64,000 bases of DNA from Lachnospiraceae bacterium (lineage in GTDB: Bacteria > Bacillota > Clostridia > Lachnospirales > Lachnospiraceae): the NCBI GenBank assembly GCA_022793195.1, contig JAAWCJ010000038.1, positions 124,001 through 188,000 of the forward strand. The letters are read 5' to 3'. The translations under genes and the position numbers were made by a program. A model generated the notes under the pieces. The model searched no databases and had not been told where the DNA came from. It saw only the letters and a list, made by a program, of their open reading frames with translations. Shown piece after piece: positions 7,353-16,195 of the stretch. Positions within the stretch are counted from its first letter, which is position 1; every line of letters begins with the position of its first letter.

Positions 7353-8807
7353 ATGAGTAATTTATCTACAGGAAAAGCAAGCGAGAGGATCGCCGGCTTA
7401 CTTGACGCTCAGAGTTTTGTGGAAATCGGAAGCTATGTAACTGCAAGGAGCACCGATTTCAATCTGGCGGACAAAGAGACTCCGGCGGACGGCGTTGTCA
7501 CCGGATACGGCACCATTGACGGCAGCCTGGTATATGTATATAGCCAGGACGCTTCCGTACTTGGCGGTTCCATGGGTGAAATGCATGCAAAGAAAATTTC
7601 CGCTGTATATGCCCTGGCCATGAAGATGGGGGCGCCGGTCATCGGACTGATCGACTGCGCGGGACTCAGACTTCAGGAGGGGACAGATGCCCTTCAGGCG
7701 TTTGGTGAGCTTTATAAAAACCAGGCAGATGCATCCGGCGTGATTCCGCAGATTACAGCTGTATTTGGCACCTGCGGCGGCGGCATGGGTGTGGTTCCCG
7801 CATTGACTGATTTTACATTTATGGAGAAGGACAGTGCAAAGCTGTTTGTAAACGCTCCCAATGCACTGGATGGAAATTCCGTATCTAAATGCGACACGGC
7901 ATCTGCGGCATACCAGAGCGAGACAGTGGGTTCTGTGGACGTTGCGGCATCTGAGGCAGAGATTTTCGATGAGATCAGAAAACTGGTTTCTGTACTGCCT
8001 GCCAACAATGAGGATGACCTTTCTTTTGATGAATGTACAGATGATTTAAACCGTGTATGTGAAGATCTTGAAAACTGTACAGGAGATACCTCCATTGCCC
8101 TGTCCATGATTTCAGATGACAATTTCTTCTTTGAAACAAAAAGAGCACATGCGAAAGAGATGGTAACCGGTTTCATTCGCCTGAATGGCAGCACAGTTGG
8201 CGCAGTGGCCAACCGTTCGGAAATATGCGATGAAGAAGGTAATGTCACAGAGACTTTTGACGGTGTTTTAACAAGTGCAGGCTGCAAAAAGGCAGCGGAA
8301 TTTGTGGAATTCTGTGACGCTTTTGGTATCCCGGTACTGACTCTTACCAATGTAAAGGGATATAAAGCCAATAAGCATCAGGAAAGAAAGATTGCGAAGG
8401 CTGTGGCAGAGATGACCTATGCCTTTGCGAATGCAACCGTACCGAAAGTAAACGTCATTGTAGGCGCTGCTTATGGAAGCGCTTATGTGGCTATGAACAG
8501 TAAGTCTATCGGCGCCGATGTGGTGTTTGCATGGCCTTCCGCTTCCATTGGCATGATGGATGCAAAGAGTGCGGCAAAGATCATCTATGCCGACGAGATC
8601 GAAAAGGCAGAAAACGGCGCAGCCCTTCTTGCAGAGAAGACAAAAGCTTATGCAGAGCTTCAGTCCAGCGCCCTGTCTGCAGCCAGGAGAGGCTATGTGG
8701 ACAATATTATTGACCCGCAGGATACCAGAAAATATGTGATCGGAGCCTTCGAGATGCTTTTCACCAAAAGGGATGAGCGTCCTGCAAAGAAGCACGGCAC
8801 AGTATAA
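7353..8807 (+). CDS. Acyl-CoA carboxyltransferase subunit (MmdA / 12S type)
   Basis: A 484-aa crotonase-fold carboxyltransferase. It moves CO2 between a CoA ester (methylmalonyl-CoA/propionyl-CoA by similarity to MmdA and transcarboxylase 12S) and biotin. Both half-domains are visible: DCAGLRLQEG and GTCGGGMGV in the N-terminal half, and VIVGAAYGSAYVAM and AWPSASIGMM in the C-terminal half, which are the oxyanion-hole glycine loops. The start ATG 7353 sits 8 nt after GGAGG; an in-frame ATG at 7332 does not. It is the first gene of the operon. The exact CoA substrate is inferred. Confidence 0.88.
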   Translation: MSNLSTGKASERIAGLLDAQSFVEIGSYVTARSTDFNLADKETPADGVVTGYGTIDGSLVYVYSQDASVLGGSMGEMHAKKISAVYALAMKMGAPVIGLIDCAGLRLQEGTDALQAFGELYKNQADASGVIPQITAVFGTCGGGMGVVPALTDFTFMEKDSAKLFVNAPNALDGNSVSKCDTASAAYQSETVGSVDVAASEAEIFDEIRKLVSVLPANNEDDLSFDECTDDLNRVCEDLENCTGDTSIALSMISDDNFFFETKRAHAKEMVTGFIRLNGSTVGAVANRSEICDEEGNVTETFDGVLTSAGCKKAAEFVEFCDAFGIPVLTLTNVKGYKANKHQERKIAKAVAEMTYAFANATVPKVNVIVGAAYGSAYVAMNSKSIGADVVFAWPSASIGMMDAKSAAKIIYADEIEKAENGAALLAEKTKAYAELQSSALSAARRGYVDNIIDPQDTRKYVIGAFEMLFTKRDERPAKKHGTV

Positions 8808-8822
8808 AAATGAGGTGATCAT

Positions 8823-9143
8823 ATGAGTTTAAGCAATATTTTCTTAGACGCGCTTTCCAATACCATTTTAGGTATGGGTACTGTGTTCGTAGTGTTGATC
8901 ATCATTATTGTTGTGATCATCCTGATGAGCAAGGCGGTCCGTGCCATGGAAGGGAAAGAGAAGGAAGCGGAGGCGCCAAAAGCACCGGCCCCCGTACCGG
9001 CAGCGCCTGTGATAGAAGAGGAAGCAGATGACCTGGAGCTGGTGGCGGTGATCACTGCGGCGGTGGCGGCTTCCATGGGAAGCGGTTCCACAGACGGCTT
9101 TGTGGTGCGTTCCATTAAGAGAGCGAAAAACAGAAATTGGTAA
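8823..9143 (+). CDS. OadG/MmdD-like small membrane subunit of the decarboxylase
   Basis: A 106-aa protein with one strongly hydrophobic helix (about residues 17-37) followed by an Ala/Pro/Glu-rich segment and a basic end (FVVRSIKRAKNRNW). This is the usual plan of gamma/delta subunits that anchor the peripheral carboxyltransferase to the membrane pump. Primary sequence is poorly conserved in the family, so the assignment rests on architecture and on its position between the carboxyltransferase and the biotin carrier. Confidence 0.85.
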   Translation: MSLSNIFLDALSNTILGMGTVFVVLIIIIVVIILMSKAVRAMEGKEKEAEAPKAPAPVPAAPVIEEEADDLELVAVITAAVAASMGSGSTDGFVVRSIKRAKNRNW

Positions 9144-9222
9144 ACGGAATATATCAGGAGGAAACACCACAAAGGGTGTACCTGGATGCCCTGAGAAAAC
9201 GGGCAAGAAGGAGGAAATTATA

Positions 9223-9594
9223 ATGAAAAATTATACAATTACAGTAAATGGTGTAGCTTATGACGTAACCGTAGAAGAGGCAGGAGCAGGCAGCGCACCT
9301 GCAGCTGCTCCCAAGGCAGCGCCGAAGGCTGCTCCCAAAGCGGCCCCTAAGGCAGCGGCAGCCCCTGCGGCAGGAGCGGGAAGCATCCAGGTGAAGGCTG
9401 GTGCGGCAGGAAAGGTGTTCAAGGTAGAAGCTTCCGTAGGCCAGGCAGTGAAAGCCGGTGACGCAGTTGTCATCATCGAGGCCATGAAGATGGAGATTCC
9501 TGTTGTTGCTCCTGAGGACGGTACTGTGGCCAGCATCGACGTGACCGTAGGCCAGGAGATTGCAGCTGGCGCAGTCCTTGCAACTTTAAATTAA
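9223..9594 (+). CDS. Biotin carrier protein of the decarboxylase complex
   Basis: A 123-aa carrier with a biotinyl/lipoyl domain in the C-terminal 70 residues. The biotin-accepting lysine is in the canonical EAMKME motif. An Ala-Pro-Lys linker made of tandem PKAA units (about residues 22-46) provides the swinging arm. The start ATG 9223 follows AAGGAGGAAATTAT; the long upstream in-frame extension lacks family similarity. It must serve both carboxyltransferases in the operon, since neither has its own biotin domain. Confidence 0.93.
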   Translation: MKNYTITVNGVAYDVTVEEAGAGSAPAAAPKAAPKAAPKAAPKAAAAPAAGAGSIQVKAGAAGKVFKVEASVGQAVKAGDAVVIIEAMKMEIPVVAPEDGTVASIDVTVGQEIAAGAVLATLN

Positions 9595-9661
9595 TGCTCA
9601 TTTCCATTGTTTTTATGCGGAAATCGAAATTTATTTACAATGCGAAATGGGAGGTAGCGCA

Positions 9662-10816
9662 ATGAATATATTAGATACGTTGGGGAACCTGCTTGAGCAG
9701 ACTGCGTTTTTCAGCCTCACCTGGGGAAACTATCTGATGATCGTGGTGGCCTGCGTGTTCCTTTACCTGGCAATCGCCAAGGGCTTTGAGCCGCTTCTCT
9801 TAACGCCCATTGCCTTCGGCATGTTACTTGTAAATATTTATCCTCAGATTATGGCGGAGCCGACAGTGGTGGATGGCGTGGAGCAGGCCGGCGGTGTGCT
9901 TCACTATTTCTTCATGTTAGATGAGTGGGCCATCCTGCCCTGTCTGATCTTCATGGGCGTGGGCGCCCAGACAGACTTTGGACCACTGATTGCCAATCCG
10001 AAGAGTTTCCTTCTCGGCGCGGCAGCCCAGTTTGGTATTTATGCCGCTTATATCGGTGCCATGCTGATGGGCTTTAATGGGATGGAGTCAGCGGCCATCG
10101 CCATCATTGGCGGCGCCGACGGCCCGACATCTATTTTCTTAGCCAACAAACTGGGACAGCAGCAGATTTTAGGCCCCATTGCCGTGGCGGCTTATTCTTA
10201 TATGTCTCTCGTTCCGATTATCCAGCCGCCCATTATGAAGGCGTTGACCACAGAGAAGGAGCGGAAGATCAAGATGGAACAGCTGAGACCTGTTTCCAAG
10301 CTGGAGAGAATTCTGTTCCCTGTAATCGTCACCATCGTTGTCTGTATGATCCTGCCTTCTACGGCTCCTCTGGTAGGTATGCTGATGCTTGGTAACCTGT
10401 TTAAAGAGTCCGGAGTGGTAAGACAGCTTACCGAAACTGCTTCCAATGCAATGATGTATATTGTGGTTATCCTGCTGGGGACTTCCGTAGGCGCCACCAC
10501 CAGTGCAGAAGCATTTTTGAATGTTGCTACCATCAAGATCGTGGTTCTGGGCCTTGTTGCATTCGCCTTTGGTACGGCAGTAGGCGTCCTTTTCGGAAAG
10601 CTGATGAGCAAGCTGTCCGGCGGCAAGATCAATCCTTTGATCGGTTCTGCCGGTGTATCGGCTGTTCCTATGGCAGCCCGCGTATCTCAGAAAGTAGGTG
10701 CGGAGGCTGATCCCACCAACTTCCTGCTTATGCATGCCATGGGTCCCAATGTGGCCGGTGTGATCGGTACGGCTGTGGCCGCCGGTACGTTTATGGCTGT
10801 GTTCGGTGTGAAATAA
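9662..10816 (+). CDS. Sodium ion-translocating decarboxylase beta subunit
   Basis: A 384-aa polytopic membrane protein of the OadB/MmdB/GcdB family. It decarboxylates carboxybiotin and pumps Na+ outward. The family signature GGADGPT is present, along with several long hydrophobic helices. A second conserved block lies near the C-terminus (NPLIGSAGVSAVPMAAR, then GPNVAGVIGTAVAAG). The start ATG 9662 follows GGGAGG; an in-frame ATG at 9647 overlaps that site. It converts decarboxylation energy into a sodium gradient. Confidence 0.95.
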   Translation: MNILDTLGNLLEQTAFFSLTWGNYLMIVVACVFLYLAIAKGFEPLLLTPIAFGMLLVNIYPQIMAEPTVVDGVEQAGGVLHYFFMLDEWAILPCLIFMGVGAQTDFGPLIANPKSFLLGAAAQFGIYAAYIGAMLMGFNGMESAAIAIIGGADGPTSIFLANKLGQQQILGPIAVAAYSYMSLVPIIQPPIMKALTTEKERKIKMEQLRPVSKLERILFPVIVTIVVCMILPSTAPLVGMLMLGNLFKESGVVRQLTETASNAMMYIVVILLGTSVGATTSAEAFLNVATIKIVVLGLVAFAFGTAVGVLFGKLMSKLSGGKINPLIGSAGVSAVPMAARVSQKVGAEADPTNFLLMHAMGPNVAGVIGTAVAAGTFMAVFGVK

Positions 10817-10850
10817 GGATCTCTTAATATAGAAGACAGGAGGAAATAAC

Positions 10851-12257
10851 ATGTCAGAAGCTGCAAAAAGACCGGTAAAGATTACCGAAACCATACTGCG
10901 TGACGCTCATCAGAGTTTGATCGCCACAAGAATGACTACGGAGCAAATGCTCCCCATCGTGGACAAGATGGACAAAATCGGCTACCATGCTGTGGAGTGC
11001 TGGGGCGGAGCCACTTTCGATTCCTGCCTCCGTTTCCTGAAGGAAGATCCCTGGGAGCGTTTGAGGAAATTAAAGGATGGCTTCAAAAATACGAAGCTCC
11101 AGATGCTTTTCCGTGGCCAGAATATTTTGGGTTACAACCACTATCCCGATGATGTGGTGGAATATTTCGTACAAAAATCCATTGCCAATGGTATTGATAT
11201 CATCCGTATTTTTGACTGCCTGAACGATATCCGCAATTTGGAGTGTGCGGTAAAGGCTGCCATTAAAGAAAAAGGACATGCGCAGGTGGCGCTGTCTTAC
11301 ACATTGGGTGATGCTTATACCTTGGATTACTGGATGGACATTGCAAAGAAGATTGAGGATATGGGTGCCCATTCCATCTGTATCAAGGATATGGCGGGGC
11401 TTCTTGTTCCGGCCAAGGCAACAGAGCTGGTACAGGCGCTTAAGTCTGCCACGACTCTTCCCATTGATTTGCATACCCACTATACTTCCGGTGTCGCTTC
11501 CATGACTTATATGAAAGCGGTGGAGGCAGGCTGCGATATCATTGATACGGCCATGTCCCCTCTGGCTCTCGGAACCAGCCAGCCGGCTACGGAAGTCATG
11601 GTTGAGGCTTTCAAGGGAACGCCTTATGATACCGGCCTTGATATCACGGCGCTTTCTGAGATTGCAGAGTACTTTGCGCCTATTCGTGAAGAAGCCCTTA
11701 AGAGCGGCCTTTTAAATCCCAAGGTTCTGGGTGTAAATATCAAGACCTTGATGTATCAGGTGCCTGGCGGAATGTTGTCCAACCTGCTGTCCCAGTTGAA
11801 AGAACAGGGCGCGGAAGATAAATTCCAGGCAGTGCTGGAAGAAGTTCCGAGAGTAAGAAAAGATTTCGGCGAGCCGCCTCTGGTTACACCTTCCAGCCAG
11901 ATTGTGGGAACCCAGGCCGTATTTAATGTATTGATGGGCGAGCGTTACAAGATGGTGACCAACGAATCCAAAAAGCTGCTGAGGGGTGAGTTTGGACAGA
12001 CCGTAAAGCCCATGGATCCTGATGTCATTAAAAAATGTATCGGTGATGCGGAGCGGATTACATGCCGTCCTGCCGACAAGCTGGAGCCGAAGCTTGCGCA
12101 GTATGAAAAGGAGATGGCTCAGTGGAAAGAGCAGGATGAAGATGTCCTCTCTTATGCGCTGTTCCCTCAGGTGGCTGTAGATTTCTTTAAATACAGAGAG
12201 GCACAGAAAACCAAGGTAGACCCGACCATTGCAAAGGATGGGGCTTACCCGGTATAA
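10851..12257 (+). CDS. oadA: Oxaloacetate decarboxylase alpha / transcarboxylase 5S-type subunit
   Basis: A 468-aa carboxyltransferase of the pyruvate/oxaloacetate type (HMGL-like TIM barrel plus conserved carboxylase domain). The metal/biotin-site segments TILRDAHQSLIATR, GGATFDSCLRFL and HTHYTSG are intact. The biotin-carrier domain found at the C-terminus of many OadA proteins is absent, so it depends on the separate carrier encoded upstream. With the acyl-CoA carboxyltransferase in the same operon, the complex could decarboxylate oxaloacetate, methylmalonyl-CoA or both, or pass CO2 between them. The substrate split is inferred. Confidence 0.92.
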   Translation: MSEAAKRPVKITETILRDAHQSLIATRMTTEQMLPIVDKMDKIGYHAVECWGGATFDSCLRFLKEDPWERLRKLKDGFKNTKLQMLFRGQNILGYNHYPDDVVEYFVQKSIANGIDIIRIFDCLNDIRNLECAVKAAIKEKGHAQVALSYTLGDAYTLDYWMDIAKKIEDMGAHSICIKDMAGLLVPAKATELVQALKSATTLPIDLHTHYTSGVASMTYMKAVEAGCDIIDTAMSPLALGTSQPATEVMVEAFKGTPYDTGLDITALSEIAEYFAPIREEALKSGLLNPKVLGVNIKTLMYQVPGGMLSNLLSQLKEQGAEDKFQAVLEEVPRVRKDFGEPPLVTPSSQIVGTQAVFNVLMGERYKMVTNESKKLLRGEFGQTVKPMDPDVIKKCIGDAERITCRPADKLEPKLAQYEKEMAQWKEQDEDVLSYALFPQVAVDFFKYREAQKTKVDPTIAKDGAYPV

Positions 12258-12259
12258 CA

Positions 12260-12337
12260 GAAACTTAAGTTTCCGTTTTGGAAATATCAGGAAGAGAACC
12301 GGATGCTTTCGAGGACGAAACCATCCGGTTCTCTTCC
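12260..12337 (+). terminator. Tandem palindromes ending the decarboxylase operon
   Basis: A perfect 14-bp palindrome GAAACTTAAGTTTC (12260-12273) is followed by a 16-bp perfect stem (12290-12305 with 12322-12337) carrying AGAGAACCGGAT in its left arm. No long T-tract follows, so termination or 3'-end protection is inferred. The stem lies inside the 5' extension of the next open frame, which supports a later start for that gene. Confidence 0.6.
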
Positions 12338-12382
12338 GTGAATTTTAAAATACGGAGACTTGAATTTTATTATGGAGAAGGT

Positions 12383-13654
12383 ATGGAGCAATCATTCAAA
12401 ACAACGGCAGGGATTCCTGTCTATTCTTATCCCAATCCACATTTGCATAATTTTTGCCTTTGTTTATATGTAAAGGCAGGCCCCATGTATGAGAAAAAAG
12501 AGGAAAATGGGATTACCCATTTTTTTGAACATGTGGTGATTCGGAATGTTAATCGCCTGATGGGAGGAGAATTGTATCAGACTCTGGATAGACTGGGACT
12601 TTCTTTAAATGGAGCTACTTATAAAGAATTTGTCCATTTTTCCATCAGTGGAGCGACAGCTCATTTCCGGGAGGCGGCGAAGATCTTCCTTCGTCTTTTG
12701 GAACCCCTTGCGCTTTCAGAAAAAGAGATTGATACGGAACGGAAGCGGATTTATGCTGAAATCCGGGAGTATGATAAGAAAAAATCCCTGGAGGCCAGGA
12801 CAGAGCGGGCAGTCTGGAAAGGAACCTCCCTCACAAGGACGATTGCAGGAAAAAAGAAGCAGTTAAAACGAATGAAAAAAAAGGAGTTGGAAGATTTTCG
12901 CAGGACTTTTTTTGACTACAGGAATTTGTTTTTCTATATAACGGGAAATTGCTCCGGGGAGGATACGGTTTATTTTTTAGAGGAGCTGGAAAAGGGAAAC
13001 AGCTTTCATGAGGCAAAAATCCGGCAGAATTTCGCCCCTGTTCCAAACGGGTTTTTTAAACGCAGTAAAAAACCAATTTTGGCGGAAGGAAACTGTACGG
13101 AGGTCTCTTTTTCGTTTGACGTGGATGTGACCAGATACAGCGGCGCCATGTTGAATCTTTTCTATAATATGCTTTTTACAGGAGATTATTGTCCTGTTTA
13201 TCAGGAGCTTTCTGAAAAAACAGGTTACATTTACAGTTATAGCGATCAGTTTGAGCGATACAAAAATATTGGAAGTCTGCAGCTTAGCTATGAAGTGTCT
13301 TCCGATAAATTTTATAAGGCCTTTGAAAAAACCATTGATATATTCCGGCAGTTGAAAAAAAAAGGCGGGAGTTTAGAGTATGTCCGGGCCATTTATGTGG
13401 ATAACAGTGATATTGAGGTGGATGATGCCGGGGACTTTAACTGGAACAGGGCTTATGACTGTCATATTATGGAGGAAGATTATCCGGATATTGAGGCGAA
13501 AAAGCAGGCTTTTTTAAAGGTGCAGGAGTCAGATATGAAGAGGATGGCAGGGGAAATCTTTCGGACGGAAAATTTGACGGTGGTGGCAAAAGGGAGAAAG
13601 AAGAAGCTTTCCGAAAAGAGGCTGAAGAAATATATGAAACGGCTGGACATATAG
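12383..13654 (+). CDS. M16-family (insulinase-like) zinc peptidase homologue
   Basis: 423 aa from ATG 12383, which is preceded by GGAGAAGGT; the upstream extension is a terminator hairpin. The inverted zinc motif HxxEH is present as HFFEH, with a plausible third ligand (Glu) in AEIREYDK about 70 residues later. The second, usually inactive M16 half is recognisable but diverged. The protein is shorter and more basic than typical YmxG/PqqL proteins, and its substrate is unknown. It has no signal peptide. Confidence 0.8.
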   Translation: MEQSFKTTAGIPVYSYPNPHLHNFCLCLYVKAGPMYEKKEENGITHFFEHVVIRNVNRLMGGELYQTLDRLGLSLNGATYKEFVHFSISGATAHFREAAKIFLRLLEPLALSEKEIDTERKRIYAEIREYDKKKSLEARTERAVWKGTSLTRTIAGKKKQLKRMKKKELEDFRRTFFDYRNLFFYITGNCSGEDTVYFLEELEKGNSFHEAKIRQNFAPVPNGFFKRSKKPILAEGNCTEVSFSFDVDVTRYSGAMLNLFYNMLFTGDYCPVYQELSEKTGYIYSYSDQFERYKNIGSLQLSYEVSSDKFYKAFEKTIDIFRQLKKKGGSLEYVRAIYVDNSDIEVDDAGDFNWNRAYDCHIMEEDYPDIEAKKQAFLKVQESDMKRMAGEIFRTENLTVVAKGRKKKLSEKRLKKYMKRLDI

Positions 13655-13711
13655 AAAGAACAGGTAATGCAAAGTAAATTTATAACATAGGAGGCTTTGG
13701 GTGGGGAATTT

Positions 13712-14818
13712 ATGAATAGAAATGATATTTATTTGATTCATGGGACAGATTATCTGGAGATGACAAAGGAACTTTTGGAAGCGGCGGGACTTGCAGATAT
13801 GATTGGAGACAAAGGGGCTTCCATTGGAATTAAGCCGAATTTGGTGGCAGCCAGCGCCCCCTCTTCGGGAGCCACAACCCACGGTGAACTTTTGGCCGGG
13901 ATTATAGAATATTTGCAGGAACGCGGGTTTTCACGGATTACGGTTATGGAAGGGTCCTGGGTGGGAGCAGATACAAGACAGGCTTTCCAGGCGGCAGGCT
14001 ATGAACCAATTTTAAGGCGTTATAAGGTTCCCTTTGTCAATCTTCAAAAGGACAGCTTTCAGGAATATGATGCTGCCGGGATGCGGATTAAGGTTTGTGA
14101 CACTGCCCGTTCGGTGGATTTTATGATCAATGTACCTGTATTAAAAGGGCATTGCCAGACTACCGTGACTTGTGCCTTAAAAAATAATAAGGGTGTGATT
14201 CCAAACAGCGAGAAACGCCGGTTCCACACTTTGGGGCTGCATAAGCCCATTGCCCATTTAAATACGGTTGCCCGCAATGATTTCATTCTGGTGGACAATA
14301 TCTGCGGCGATTTGGATTTTGAGGAAGGCGGCAATCCTGTTTCCATGGACAGGGTTCTGGGATTTGCCGATCCGGTGCTTTGCGACGCCTTTGTCTGTGA
14401 TACTATGGGCTTTTCCGTATCAGATGTCCCTTATATTAAGATGGCAGAGAACCTTGGTGTAGGTTCTTCTGACCTGAAAAAAGCCAAACTTCATATGTTA
14501 AATGAACCGTCGGCAGCTTCTGTTGTAAAAAAGCCTTCCAGAAGGGTGGAGAAGCTTTCCCGGTATGTCCATGCGGACCATGCATGCAGTGCCTGCTACG
14601 GTTCTTTGATCCATGCCTTAAACAGGATGGATGAAGCAGGGCTGTTGGATAAAAAACTTTTAAAGAATCCCATTGCCATCGGGCAGGGATGGCAGGGAAA
14701 AACAGGGAAGATCGGTATTGGGCGCTGTTGCGGCAGCTGTGCCCATTCTTTGAAAGGCTGCCCGCCGGGGGCCGGTGATATTCTTGAATTTCTGGAAACC
14801 TGCTGGAAGGATGACTGA
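13712..14818 (+). CDS. DUF362 domain protein, probable iron-sulfur or redox protein
   Basis: A 368-aa DUF362 protein: IGIKPNLVA, VMEGSWVG, NVPVLKGHCQTTVTCALKN and the GVIPNSEKRR region are family-typical. The C-terminal third is rich in cysteine (HACSACYG and GRCCGSCAHSLKGCPPG), which suggests a metal or Fe-S site, though no full 2x[4Fe-4S] ferredoxin motif is present. I prefer ATG 13712 over TTG 13697, because the TTG sits only 2 nt after AGGAGG. The function of the family is unsettled. Confidence 0.85.
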   Translation: MNRNDIYLIHGTDYLEMTKELLEAAGLADMIGDKGASIGIKPNLVAASAPSSGATTHGELLAGIIEYLQERGFSRITVMEGSWVGADTRQAFQAAGYEPILRRYKVPFVNLQKDSFQEYDAAGMRIKVCDTARSVDFMINVPVLKGHCQTTVTCALKNNKGVIPNSEKRRFHTLGLHKPIAHLNTVARNDFILVDNICGDLDFEEGGNPVSMDRVLGFADPVLCDAFVCDTMGFSVSDVPYIKMAENLGVGSSDLKKAKLHMLNEPSAASVVKKPSRRVEKLSRYVHADHACSACYGSLIHALNRMDEAGLLDKKLLKNPIAIGQGWQGKTGKIGIGRCCGSCAHSLKGCPPGAGDILEFLETCWKDD

Positions 14819-14849
14819 GAAGTGGGATATGGGATGAAATGAGGAATCA

Positions 14850-16145
14850 ATGGGACGAATTGTGGTGATCGGTGGCGGTGCCGCCGGAATGATGGCGGCC
14901 ATAGAGGCGGCGGCGCCTGAAAATCAGGTAATTCTTCTGGAGAAAAATGAAAAATTGGGGAAAAAGCTGTTTATTACAGGAAAAGGCCGTTGTAATGTGA
15001 CAAATGACTGTGACGTGGAAAGTCTGCTGTCCCATGTGGTCAGCAACAGAAAATTTCTTTACAGTGCTTTTTATGGCTTTTCCAGCCAGGATATGAAACG
15101 TTTTTTGGAAAAACGGGGACTTAAGCTGAAAACAGAGCGGGGGAACCGTGTATTTCCTGTAAGCGACCATTCTTCAGATGTGATTTCCTGCCTGTTGAAA
15201 GAGCTTGCGAAAAGAGGCGTGGAAATTCACTTGCAGGAAACGGCGGAAAAACTTTTGACAGAAGAAAGTGAAGTTTCGCCAGATGGAGCGTTGGACCATG
15301 GCAGAGGCCCGGATGGAACCCTTCCGCGTATTACAGGCGTCCGTACGGCAGATGGAACTGTACACAAAGCTTCAGCGGTGATTGTGGCCACAGGAGGGCT
15401 TTCCTATCCTTCCACCGGTTCCACCGGGGATGGATACCGGTTTGCAGAAGAAATGGGACATCGGGTGGAAAAATGTAGTCCGGCGTTGGTGCCTTTTGAA
15501 ACAGCGGAGGAATGGGTTCCTAAGCTTCAGGGGCTTTCTCTCAAAAATGTGAATGTCGCCATCTGTAACGGCAAGAAGAAATTGTATGAAGAGTTTGGAG
15601 AAATGCTGTTTACCCATTACGGAGTCAGTGGCCCGGCAATTTTAAGTGGAAGCAGCATAACGGCAAAGAAGCTTGGGAAGAATCCATTGACGCTTTCCAT
15701 CAATTTAAAGCCGGCCCTCACAAGGCAACAGCTTGACAAAAGGATATTGAAGGATTTTGAAAAAGCAAAAAATAAACAGTTCCAGAACGCTCTTGGGGAT
15801 TTGTATCCGTCAAAGCTGATTCCTGTGATGGTTTTGCGCAGCGGGATACCGGCCGAAAAACGGGTCAATGAAATTTCCAAAGAAGAGAGGGAACGGCTGG
15901 TTACCCTGACAGAAGCCTTTACCCTTACGCTGACGGGACTTCGGGGATATAATGAAGCAATTATTACCCAGGGAGGAGTATCCGTAGGGGAAATCAATCC
16001 TGCGACTATGGAGTCCAGACGGGTGGCCGGCCTTTATTTTGCCGGAGAGGTACTGGATTTAGATGGTATGACCGGAGGATATAATCTTCAGATTGCCTGG
16101 TCCACCGGTTATGCGGCGGGACAGGGCGCCAGGCTGAATGTATAA
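14850..16145 (+). CDS. HI0933/BaiN-type NAD(P)/FAD-dependent oxidoreductase
   Basis: A 431-aa flavoprotein. The N-terminal Rossmann motif GGGAAG binds FAD, followed by LEKNEKLGKKLFITGKGRCN, a hallmark of this family (YhiN/HI0933/BaiN). The second FAD motif ATGGLSYPSTGSTGDGY and the C-terminal GEVLDLDGMTGGYNLQ segment are intact. Members are annotated as aminoacetone oxidase-like or, in gut Clostridia, as BaiN-type bile acid reductases. The sequence cannot tell these apart, and no other bai gene is present. It starts 31 nt after the DUF362 gene. Confidence 0.88.
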   Translation: MGRIVVIGGGAAGMMAAIEAAAPENQVILLEKNEKLGKKLFITGKGRCNVTNDCDVESLLSHVVSNRKFLYSAFYGFSSQDMKRFLEKRGLKLKTERGNRVFPVSDHSSDVISCLLKELAKRGVEIHLQETAEKLLTEESEVSPDGALDHGRGPDGTLPRITGVRTADGTVHKASAVIVATGGLSYPSTGSTGDGYRFAEEMGHRVEKCSPALVPFETAEEWVPKLQGLSLKNVNVAICNGKKKLYEEFGEMLFTHYGVSGPAILSGSSITAKKLGKNPLTLSINLKPALTRQQLDKRILKDFEKAKNKQFQNALGDLYPSKLIPVMVLRSGIPAEKRVNEISKEERERLVTLTEAFTLTLTGLRGYNEAIITQGGVSVGEINPATMESRRVAGLYFAGEVLDLDGMTGGYNLQIAWSTGYAAGQGARLNV

Positions 16146-16195
16146 AAATGTAAGGTTCAAAAAGAAAAATACTGACAAAAAGAGAGGGACAGGAC

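Noticed and set aside
14850-16145. Firm assignment as a bile-acid reductase (BaiN)
   Set aside because: The HI0933/YhiN family is broad and no bai genes are nearby, so only the family is called.
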